Assembly (NCBI GenBank): GCA_035290065.1
Contig: DATDVD010000047.1
Location: forward strand, 1 to 6,545
Direction: 5' to 3'
Source of the DNA: DATDVD01 sp035290065
GTDB lineage: Bacteria > Pseudomonadota > Gammaproteobacteria > Coxiellales > Coxiellaceae
Length of the DNA: 6,545 nt
Under the pieces are notes generated by a model that saw nothing but the letters and a program-made list of their open reading frames with translations, did no database searches and was not told where the DNA came from. The position numbers and the translations under genes were made by a program. Positions 1 to 5,311 of this stretch are shown here, one piece after another. The first letter of the stretch is position 1. Every line of letters starts with the position of its first letter.

Positions 1-64
1 ACCCAAAATAAAAGCAAGCTTTAAGGGTGAGGTTTGCGGGTTAAACTTTTTTAGGAGAAAGCCG

Positions 65-943
65 ATGTCACGGAAGGTAGAGGCTTTAATTCGATATTTG
101 GATAGTATTCGGGAGAGCAAACAGCGTTCTCGGGGGGTTCGGTATCAAGAAGGATTGCTGTGGGAGGCGGTTGCCTATGTCGAAGAACAGCGACGTAGCC
201 CCAAAGGCCGTACTCAGGTGGAAACTGAGGTTACGCGTCTTATTAGTGCGCGTTACAATGTTCCTCTGCTAGCCAGCCAATTAACGGGAAATCCACACGA
301 GACCTCTCCTCTGGTGTCTTTGCTAGATGGCTTACTGGCCTATTTAATTCGCCATCCCCGGGAGGAAGTAGGGCATGATGCCCAGGCCGTAGCTTTCGAA
401 GTCTATCGAGAAGCTTTAAAAATTGCGATTGCCTTTAATGCGACGGACCATAGAGGGGCTAATGGCATATTGGAAATTCAAGCGCTTCGCGATTATGTAT
501 GGACCATCCTTCAATTGCGTCGCGATGTTTTAGGCCAAGTTAAAAAAGGCGAGATTTATCGTGTACTCATGATCTTTTTAGCCCAAACCGTAGATCCGCG
601 TGCATTAGCCGATTGGACACAACGCAGGTGTTTAATTCCTGCCAATGAACAATTATGGCCCATTGTTCATAGTGACGCAGGCTATGTGGTAAAACCGGAA
701 TATGGCAAAAGTTACCGTGCTTTTGTCGAAGTGTGCGAAACAGAAACGGGTTGTGAAAATGCGCAAACGGTTTTTCAATGGTTGGCGCGTCGATTGCAAG
801 TATTAATTAATTTATTGGTGCATGGCGTATTTGGGGATTTAAGTGATCGCAGCACTAAATCTCGTCGAGAAATGCGTGAAGCGCTGGATAAAGTACGAGG
901 CCCAGAGGCTGATGATCTTCCGCCGATCTTGGGCCTGGGTTAA
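65..943 (+). CDS. Unrecognised soluble helical protein, 292 aa
   Basis: I do not recognise this protein. The ATG at 65 has a good Shine-Dalgarno AGGAGA at 53-58, six bases upstream, so the start is well supported; the stop is TAA at 941-943. There is no signal peptide or membrane segment. The chain reads as mainly alpha-helical and charged: an Arg/Lys-rich start (residues 1-50), a leucine-rich stretch around 82-96, a helical middle (105-175) and a Trp/Pro/Tyr-containing patch at 184-220 (WTQRR, ANEQLW, VVKPEYGKSY), which may be a folded core. A basic helix (262-277) precedes a short acidic, proline-containing tail (280-292). It is probably cytoplasmic. Only 64 bp upstream are visible, so I cannot tell whether it is first in a transcript. 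The next gene has its own promoter 13 bp after this stop, so the two need not be co-transcribed. Coding status is strong; function is unknown. Confidence 0.85.
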   Translation: MSRKVEALIRYLDSIRESKQRSRGVRYQEGLLWEAVAYVEEQRRSPKGRTQVETEVTRLISARYNVPLLASQLTGNPHETSPLVSLLDGLLAYLIRHPREEVGHDAQAVAFEVYREALKIAIAFNATDHRGANGILEIQALRDYVWTILQLRRDVLGQVKKGEIYRVLMIFLAQTVDPRALADWTQRRCLIPANEQLWPIVHSDAGYVVKPEYGKSYRAFVEVCETETGCENAQTVFQWLARRLQVLINLLVHGVFGDLSDRSTKSRREMREALDKVRGPEADDLPPILGLG

Positions 944-955
944 TGACAGGAAGCA

Positions 956-984
956 TTGAAGCCACTGGCTCAAGTGCGTATAAT
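956..984 (+). promoter_or_regulatory. Sigma70-type promoter of the lipoprotein gene, predicted leaderless
   Basis: A -35 TTGAAG (956-961, four of six consensus bases) and a perfect -10 TATAAT (979-984) are separated by an optimal 17 bp. Transcription would start at about 990-992, which is at or next to the ATG at 992. No Shine-Dalgarno sequence precedes that ATG. The TTG at 956, which also opens the frame, is better read as the -35 element than as a start codon. Confidence 0.65.
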
Positions 985-991
985 TTACGAT

Positions 992-1426
992 ATGAAACGA
1001 GCGTCGCTTTTTCTAATACTCAGTGCATTTTTAGCAGCCTGTTCGACGCCGGAGAAATATCACTCTGCCGTTGAAAGTTGGCAAGGGGCTAATTTACAAG
1101 ATCTTTTTAGCAGCTGGGGTTATCCCGATAAAATGGAAAAGAGGGATAATGGCACGATGCGCTATATCTATGTGGGAAAACCCCTGGTTCAGAGCAATGC
1201 ATCGGCTGACCAGCTTCCTGCAGACTCTCAAACAGCCGTGGTGAAAATAAACGGTGATTATCCTCTGTGCCAGACAGTTTTTATTGCTAACAGCAGTAAT
1301 CGTATTATCAATGCGACCAGTGAAGGGGTGGGTTGTACTGCTACGGATCTGTATGCGCGATCTATTTCCAATCGCTTGAAAACTAAGCCGAAACACACCA
1401 TAGTTTCTGACCTCGCCGCCCCCTAA
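992..1426 (+). CDS. Small secreted lipoprotein, 144 aa
   Basis: The start is set at ATG 992 because it gives a textbook lipoprotein signal: MKR, then hydrophobic residues 5-16, then lipobox LAAC with the lipidated cysteine at 17. Serine at +2 predicts Lol sorting to the outer membrane. Starting at TTG 956 would add 12 residues ahead of the signal and lacks a ribosome site. The mature part has the pattern W30-QG, then L, then W42-G-x-P45 and a following G and Y. Two further cysteines (C93, C115) could form a disulfide. I have seen this arrangement (W-x-G, WG-x-P, two late cysteines around an F and a G-x-I-like strand) in small uncharacterised proteobacterial lipoproteins; the family link here is from memory of the pattern, not a search. 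The exact role is unknown; envelope structure or assembly is a guess. A REP palindrome begins 18 bp after the stop. Confidence 0.85.
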   Translation: MKRASLFLILSAFLAACSTPEKYHSAVESWQGANLQDLFSSWGYPDKMEKRDNGTMRYIYVGKPLVQSNASADQLPADSQTAVVKINGDYPLCQTVFIANSSNRIINATSEGVGCTATDLYARSISNRLKTKPKHTIVSDLAAP

Positions 1427-1440
1427 TTTCCCTCCCCCCT

Positions 1441-1576
1441 CTTCGTAGGGGCAGACCGTGGTCTGCCCAAGAACATAGCACAAGGTTTATAATCCGCACG
1501 GGCAGGCGGTGGTTTTCCAGGAACATTGCGCAAGGTTTATAATTCGGACGGGCAGACTTTGGCTGCCCCTACGAAG
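1441..1576. repeat. REP/inverted-REP element (BIME-like), copy A with 14-bp terminal inverted repeats
   Basis: The ends are perfect 14-bp inverted repeats: CTTCGTAGGGGCAG at 1441-1454 and its complement at 1563-1576. The left end holds GTAG (1445-1448) followed by a 9-bp perfect stem, GGGCAGACC (1449-1457) and GGTCTGCCC (1460-1468). The right end is the mirror form, 1550-1568 followed by CTAC (1569-1572), with one base lost from the stem. A GTAG tetranucleotide beside a GC-rich palindrome is the hallmark of REP sequences mobilised by RAYT (Y1 tyrosine) transposases. No RAYT gene lies in this window and no target-site duplication is visible. In transcripts the left hairpin would lie just 3' of the lipoprotein gene and could stabilise or end its mRNA, though no T-run follows it. 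Confidence 0.75.
1471..1555 (+). repeat. 50-bp-period tandem duplication inside REP copy A
   Basis: The 35 bp at 1471-1505 recur at 1521-1555 with four mismatches (31 of 35 identical), both containing CAAGGTTTATAAT and ending in GGGCAG. Between them, 1500-1517 looks like a decayed REP palindrome that keeps only its GGGCAG half. A third, more diverged version of the spacer lies at 1644-1679, inside copy B. The simplest reading is an internal duplication of the spacer plus one REP arm. Confidence 0.75.
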
Positions 1577-1619
1577 AAATGGGTACCCTCTGCAGACCAA
1601 GAAGCACTGCTTTCGTTAT

Positions 1620-1697
1620 GTAGGGGTCGACCGTGGTCGACCCGAGACGTAGCACAAGGTTTAGAATTGGGAAGGGCAGATCACGATCTGCCCCTAC
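1620..1697. repeat. REP/inverted-REP element (BIME-like), copy B
   Basis: GTAG (1620-1623) heads a perfect palindrome, GGGTCGACC (1624-1632), GT, GGTCGACCC (1635-1643). After a 30-bp spacer comes GGGCAGATC (1674-1682), AC, GATCTGCCC (1685-1693), closed by CTAC (1694-1697). Both stems are perfect 9-bp pairs even though their inner bases differ from each other and from copy A. That is what compensating change under selection for hairpin folding would produce. The spacer shares CAAGGTTTA with copy A. The 47 bp between the two elements (1573-1619) show nothing I recognise. Confidence 0.75.
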
Positions 1698-1715
1698 CCA
1701 TTATACAGGTATACG

Positions 1716-1744
1716 TGGACTTTCATTCTTCTCAACGGTACAAT
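1716..1744 (+). promoter_or_regulatory. Candidate promoter of rpsO-pnp
   Basis: TGGACT (1716-1721, four of six to the -35 consensus) and TACAAT (1739-1744, five of six to the -10 consensus) are 17 bp apart. Transcription would begin near 1751 and give a leader of about 68 nt. It is the best-scoring pair I find between the REP cluster and rpsO; the call is by eye only. Confidence 0.5.
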
Positions 1745-1756
1745 CACACGCTTTTT

Positions 1757-1818
1757 ATGGGTTGTCTGTCAATGACAGCGGATGGCCCCTTGTTTTACCA
1801 ACCATTATGAGGTGAATA
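1757..1818 (+). promoter_or_regulatory. Structured rpsO leader, possible S15 autoregulatory site
   Basis: The leader can fold into a hairpin CTGTC (1766-1770), loop AAT, GACAG (1774-1778). This sits inside a longer stem: GGTTG (1760-1764) with CAACC (1799-1803), extended by AT (1757-1758) with AT (1804-1805) around a bulged G. The outer stem ends 4 nt before the Shine-Dalgarno GAGGTGA (1809-1815), so its folding could affect ribosome loading. S15 is known to repress its own mRNA through leader structures that differ between bacterial groups. The fold is seen by eye; binding by S15 is inference. Confidence 0.35.
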
Positions 1819-2115
1819 ATGTCATTAAATGCGCAAGAAACCGCTAAAATTCTTAAATCTTTTCAACAAAAGAAAGGGGACACAGGCTCTCCCGAAGTGC
1901 AAATAGCACTTCTCACTGAAAAAATTAAACGATTAACGGATCACATGAAAACTCATTCCAAAGATTTTCACTCTCGTCGAGGATTATTACGAATGGTTAG
2001 TCAGCGCCGTAAATTGCTCGACTATTTAAAACAAAAAAATGAAACGCGTTATGCAGAACTTATTAAATCACTCGATCTGCGCGTCGCTAAAAAACTGGGA
2101 GAAGTAACATCGTGA
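1819..2115 (+). CDS. rpsO: 30S ribosomal protein S15
   Basis: S15 is a primary 16S rRNA-binding protein of the small-subunit platform. The match to E. coli S15 is obvious along the whole chain: MSLNAQETAK start, DTGS at 21-24, EVQIALLTEKI, and the near-invariant block HSRRGLLRMVSQRRKLLDYLK at 51-71. The Shine-Dalgarno GAGGTGA (1809-1815) fixes the ATG at 1819. The protein has 98 residues against the usual 89: where E. coli ends LGLRR, this one reads LDLR followed by about nine extra residues (VAKKLGEVTS). The extension carries the frame into the pnp start, and the two genes overlap by 4 nt (GTGA, 2112-2115). They are almost certainly one translationally coupled operon. Confidence 0.98.
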   Translation: MSLNAQETAKILKSFQQKKGDTGSPEVQIALLTEKIKRLTDHMKTHSKDFHSRRGLLRMVSQRRKLLDYLKQKNETRYAELIKSLDLRVAKKLGEVTS

Positions 2116-4196
2116 ATATTGTGAGAAAAACGTTTCAATACGGGGAACATGAAGTGACCTTTGAGACGGGCGGTATCGCTCGTCAAGCCACCGGAGCCGT
2201 GTTAGTCAGTATGGGTCAAACCGTCGTATTAGTGACAGTAGTAGGTAATAAAAAAGAAGTAGAAGGTCGTGATTTTTTCCCTCTCACCGTGAATTACCAA
2301 GAACGTACCTATGCGGCAGGTAAAGTACCGGGCGGATATTTTAAACGTGAAGGTAAACCAACAGAACGTGAAACGCTGATTTCTCGCTTAATTGATCGAC
2401 CTATTCGTCCCTTATTTCCTGAAGGATTTAAAAACGAAGTGCAAGTTATTGCCACGGTTGTTTCAATGGATCCAGAAGTACAACCGGATGTGCCAGCTAT
2501 TTTAGGGGCTGCAGCAGCGTTAGCGATTTCAGGTCTTCCTTTCAATGGTCCATTGGCAGCTGCGCGAGTGGGTTACAAAGACGGACAATATTTATTAAAT
2601 CCTTCTTCGACTTCTTCTAAGGAATCGGATTTAGATTTAGTGGTAGCCGGTACGCGGGAAGCGGTATTAATGGTGGAATCAGAAGCCAATATGCTCTCTG
2701 AAGAAGTGATGCTAAATGCGGTGATGTTTGGTCACGAAAAAATGCAGTTGGCTATTCAAGCCATTCAAGAATTTGCTGATGAAGCGGGCAAATCGAAATG
2801 GGGATGGGTGCCACCGCCTGCTGATATGGTTTTAGAAAATAGAGTTGCAGAATTATCGGAAAATGATATTCGCGTAGCCTATCAATTGCGTGATAAACAA
2901 GAACGCTATTCTAAACTGGCTGAAATTCGCGCTCGTGTACAAGAAGGATTGGCCGCGGAAGCAGAAACAGCGCTTTCGTCGGAAAAAATTGCCAATATTA
3001 TTCATGACATTGAAAAACGTTTGGTTCGCGATCAAATTTTAGCGGGTCAACCGCGTATTGATGGTCGTAATACCACCACGATTCGTCCCATTACGATTGA
3101 AGTGGGTGTGTTGCCCCGTACACATGGTTCTGCCGTTTTTACGCGTGGCGAAACGCAAGCCTTAGTGGTCTCTACGTTGGGGACGGAACGTGATGCACAA
3201 TGGATCGATGATTTGGAAGGGGATCGTAAAGAAAACTTTATGTTGCACTATAATTTCCCTCCCTTTTGTGTGGGAGAAGTGGGTTTTCTGGGTGCACCCA
3301 AACGTCGTGAAATTGGTCACGGTAAGTTAGCAAAACGCGCTATTGATGCGGTTATTCCTGATAAAGATCAATTTCCTTATGTATTGCGTGTTGTGTCTGA
3401 AATTACAGAATCCAATGGTTCAAGCTCTATGGCCACGGTATGTGGTACCAGTTTATCGTTAATGGATGCCGGTGTACCGATTAAAGCGGCTGTGGCAGGT
3501 ATTGCGATGGGTCTGATTAAAGAAGGCGATCGTTACGCTGTCTTAACCGATATTTTAGGTGATGAAGATCACTTAGGGGATATGGATTTTAAAGTGGCAG
3601 GAACTATCGAAGGTGTTACAGCCCTTCAAATGGATATTAAAATTAACGGTATTACGCGCGAAATTATGGAGGCTGCCTTAGAACAGGCACGACAAGGCCG
3701 TTTGCATATTTTAGGTATTATGACTCAGGCGATTCAGTCACCGCGTTCCGAAGTCTCTCTGCATGCGCCGCGCATTATCAGTATCAAAATTGATCCTGAA
3801 AAAATTCGAGATGTGATTGGAAAAGGGGGCGCGACGATTCGTGAATTAACCGAATCCACTCATACCACGATTGATATTTCCGATGATGGTGTGGTGCAAA
3901 TTGCAGCGATTAATGGTGAGGATGGACAAGAAGCTCTTCGTCGTATCAAAGCCCTTACCGATGATGTTGAGCCGGGTCGTGTGTACGAAGGTAAAGTCAT
4001 TAAGATCGTGGATTTTGGTGCATTTGTAGAGGTGTTGCCGGGCAAACAAGGCTTGTTGCATATTTCTCAAATTGCTCAAGAACGCGTTGAAAATGTGCAT
4101 GATTACATCAGCGAAGGAGATGTAATTAAAGTGAAAGTGCTGGAAGTCGATCGCCAAGGCAAGATGAAACTTAGCATGAAGGAATGCGTAGTTTAA
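2112..4196 (+). CDS. pnp: Polynucleotide phosphorylase (polyribonucleotide nucleotidyltransferase)
   Basis: PNPase degrades RNA 3'-to-5' with phosphate, releasing nucleoside diphosphates; it acts as a trimer in the cytoplasm and often joins the RNase E degradosome. Visible order: first RNase PH fold (about 1-145, with YFKR at 76-79 and SRLIDRPIRPLFP at 91-103), helical linker (about 146-310), second RNase PH fold (about 315-545), KH domain with GKGG at 570-573, and S1 domain (about 622-690). The phosphate-site SSS is at 437-439; the metal and catalytic residues D486, D492 and K494 lie in DILGDEDHLGDMDFK (480-494), equivalent to the E. coli residues of the same numbers. The start is GTG 2112, preceded by GGGAGAAG (2097-2104); it gives the expected N-terminus before FQYG. 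The chain is 694 residues against about 711 in E. coli, and stops just after S1 without the Ala/Glu/Pro-rich tail. No intrinsic terminator is obvious after it. Confidence 0.98.
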   Translation: MNIVRKTFQYGEHEVTFETGGIARQATGAVLVSMGQTVVLVTVVGNKKEVEGRDFFPLTVNYQERTYAAGKVPGGYFKREGKPTERETLISRLIDRPIRPLFPEGFKNEVQVIATVVSMDPEVQPDVPAILGAAAALAISGLPFNGPLAAARVGYKDGQYLLNPSSTSSKESDLDLVVAGTREAVLMVESEANMLSEEVMLNAVMFGHEKMQLAIQAIQEFADEAGKSKWGWVPPPADMVLENRVAELSENDIRVAYQLRDKQERYSKLAEIRARVQEGLAAEAETALSSEKIANIIHDIEKRLVRDQILAGQPRIDGRNTTTIRPITIEVGVLPRTHGSAVFTRGETQALVVSTLGTERDAQWIDDLEGDRKENFMLHYNFPPFCVGEVGFLGAPKRREIGHGKLAKRAIDAVIPDKDQFPYVLRVVSEITESNGSSSMATVCGTSLSLMDAGVPIKAAVAGIAMGLIKEGDRYAVLTDILGDEDHLGDMDFKVAGTIEGVTALQMDIKINGITREIMEAALEQARQGRLHILGIMTQAIQSPRSEVSLHAPRIISIKIDPEKIRDVIGKGGATIRELTESTHTTIDISDDGVVQIAAINGEDGQEALRRIKALTDDVEPGRVYEGKVIKIVDFGAFVEVLPGKQGLLHISQIAQERVENVHDYISEGDVIKVKVLEVDRQGKMKLSMKECVV

Positions 4197-4223
4197 AAGG
4201 TAAGCTGCTAGAAACCTTGCCGA

Positions 4224-5048
4224 TTAATGTGCTCTACCTGCAGGAGGTAATCGGGTTGCACGAGTGGGTGTAGTGCCGGAGCCTACAGAAGGTGCGGATT
4301 GAGCACTGGCTCCCGTACCGCGTCCAGCTTCAGCGCCTGCGGGAAGTCGAGACTTATCATCCATTTCACGGCTGACCGCAGCACCCGAAGGGCTTCCACC
4401 CGTCCCATCCGAGTAGCGACTCGCGGCCTCACGAGCTTTTCGTCCGGCGGCTAAGGCACGGCTTGGGCCTGATTCTTGTGCACCGCCTCCCCCTTCTCCT
4501 CCGCCCCCTAATCCTACTGCCTTAGCTATACGTTGTAGGAGAGTAGTAGGTGCAGGTGCAGGAGTAGCCGCTTTTTCTTCCGCTTCTTCTCGTTCGTCTT
4601 GGGTCGCGTCTCGAATGCGAGGAATAGTTTCCGCGATTAAAGTGTTTAATGCTCCGCGAAATTCCGTGTAATACTCCATTCGTTGCTCATGATCCTCTTC
4701 TAGGTAGCGGTATTTCTCTGCGAAAGCGGCAGAATATTCTGCGGATTCATCCTCTGAATCAGAGTCGCTGCTATCACTAGCGTCATGGCTTTTTTGATAG
4801 GATTCTTGTTCGCGGGCAAGCACCTCTTGCATCTGCTTTAAGGCCCCAAGAATGCGAGGAAGAGTAGAGGCAGTAGTGGCCTGGATAGCTAAACCGCCCA
4901 TTTCATAACGGGCAGCGTCCTCCATATAGAATCTATCCCCTGTGAGTATTCGACCCATATAGCCATCCTCGTACGCATCCCCTAGAATAGGGAGGTTATA
5001 AAGGACTGCTCTTACCGCCTCTTGTATTCTGTCGAGTTCTGTTCTCAT
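4224..5048 (-). CDS. Unrecognised acidic/low-complexity protein, 274 aa, candidate secreted effector
   Basis: I recognise no family. The ATG (5046-5048) is preceded by GAGGG (5057-5061) eight bases upstream. In order: a helical N-terminal region (1-85) with hydrophobic faces (AVRAVLYNLPIL, STLPRILGALKQM); a serine/aspartate/glutamate tract (89-104); a charged Tyr- and Glu-rich helix, possibly coiled coil (105-160); a short Pro/Ala linker (161-168); a hydrophobic helix LLQRIAKAVGL (170-180); a glycine run (181-189); and a Gly/Ala/Ser/Pro-rich, probably disordered and basic tail (190-274). There is no signal peptide or certain membrane segment. Its 3' half is visibly GC-richer than rpsO-pnp. 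It converges on pnp with 27 bp between stops and diverges from comEC. The modular, disordered build and the PmrA-like box upstream fit a Dot/Icm type IV effector, but the last 30 residues lack the glutamate block found in many such signals. A scaffold or surface-associated protein is possible. Confidence 0.75.
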   Translation of the reverse strand: MRTELDRIQEAVRAVLYNLPILGDAYEDGYMGRILTGDRFYMEDAARYEMGGLAIQATTASTLPRILGALKQMQEVLAREQESYQKSHDASDSSDSDSEDESAEYSAAFAEKYRYLEEDHEQRMEYYTEFRGALNTLIAETIPRIRDATQDEREEAEEKAATPAPAPTTLLQRIAKAVGLGGGGEGGGGAQESGPSRALAAGRKAREAASRYSDGTGGSPSGAAVSREMDDKSRLPAGAEAGRGTGASAQSAPSVGSGTTPTRATRLPPAGRAH

Positions 5049-5087
5049 GGTAGTTTCCCTCGCTAATTAGCATTATGGGTTACCTTT

Positions 5088-5120
5088 AGTATAAAACAAA
5101 AACCTTAAGATAAGCTTAAA
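5088..5120 (-). promoter_or_regulatory. PmrA-like tandem box and -10 of the minus-strand gene
   Basis: Read on the minus strand, TTTAAG (5120-5115), five bases, CTTAAG (5109-5104) matches the enteric PmrA box YTTAAK-N5-YTTAAK at every defined position. It also matches the Coxiella/Legionella form cTTAA-N2-TT-N2-cTTAA except for the first base. The 11-bp repeat period fits an OmpR/PhoB-family dimer binding in tandem. A -10-like TATACT (5093-5088) follows after 10 bp, the spacing typical for such activators. The sequence is nearly symmetric, so the plus strand also reads CTTAAG-N5-CTTAAA toward comEC. Consensus forms are from memory. Confidence 0.4.
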
Positions 5121-5122
5121 AT

Positions 5123-5160
5123 CCATTGATTTTTTTATAATTTTTTCCTTGACTCAATGG
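5123..5160 (+). promoter_or_regulatory. Inverted repeat around a TATAAT, possible comEC promoter/operator
   Basis: CCATTGA (5123-5129) and TCAATGG (5154-5160) are perfect 7-bp arms whose centres lie 31 bp apart, about three DNA turns. Between them is a perfect TATAAT (5136-5141) set in T-runs, facing comEC. No convincing -35 lies 16-18 bp upstream of it (AGCTTA at 5113-5118), so a promoter here might need an activator. A second option is TTGACT (5149-5154) as a -35, but its -10 is poor. The palindrome is certain; its role is a guess. Confidence 0.3.
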
Positions 5161-5194
5161 GTTAGGGAGGAACGGTATTGGGAAGAGGGAAAAT

Positions 5195-5311
5195 ATGATG
5201 GAATGGGAGGATGGGGAATCGATGGGTTATTCTGGGGGTATTGTTAGCGATGGCAGGGGTATCCTTTGCCTTTCACCTGTATTGGCGCCAGTGGCCGGCA
5301 GAGTGGACTAA
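5195..5311 (+). other. Possible 38-codon upstream ORF overlapping the comEC start
   Basis: Two adjacent ATGs (5195 and 5198) follow the purine-rich GAGGG (5185-5189) at proper spacing, a better ribosome site than the one at comEC. This frame (MMEWEDGESM...) runs out of phase with comEC across its start and ends at TAA 5309-5311. The peptide has no recognisable features. It could be a chance ORF or a translational brake on comEC. Confidence 0.25.

Noticed and set aside
20..36. TTTAAG at 20-25 as a PmrA half-site for the first gene
   Set aside because: The required second half-site at an 11-bp period (31-36) is absent.
898..936. Inverted repeat AGGCCCA (898-904) and TGGGCCT (930-936) as a terminator of the first gene
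   Set aside because: It lies within the coding region, has a 25-nt loop and no T-run after it.
1094..1483. Minus-strand open frame antisense to the lipoprotein gene
   Set aside because: It lies almost wholly opposite a well-supported lipoprotein and extends into a REP palindrome; it has no plausible start signal or family features.
1484..1546. TATAAT motifs in the two REP spacers as promoters
   Set aside because: They belong to a duplicated repeat, have no acceptable -35 at 16-18 bp, and point to no start codon nearby.
1441..1697. The repeats as a CRISPR array
   Set aside because: The palindromes alternate in orientation and the intervening spacers are related to each other, the opposite of unique spacers between constant direct repeats.
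1526..1810. A 94-codon open frame on the plus strand through the REP cluster
   Set aside because: It is made of REP palindromes and spacers, lacks a ribosome site, has a non-repeating peptide with no domain, and runs over the rpsO promoter and leader.
4199..4254. Hairpins between pnp and the minus-strand gene (GGTAAG 4199-4204 with CTTGCC 4216-4221; CCGATTA 4220-4226 with TAATCGG 4248-4254) as a bidirectional terminator
   Set aside because: The stems are short, the second has a 21-nt loop, they compete for bases, and no T-run follows on either strand. Some RNA 3'-end role is possible but not supported.
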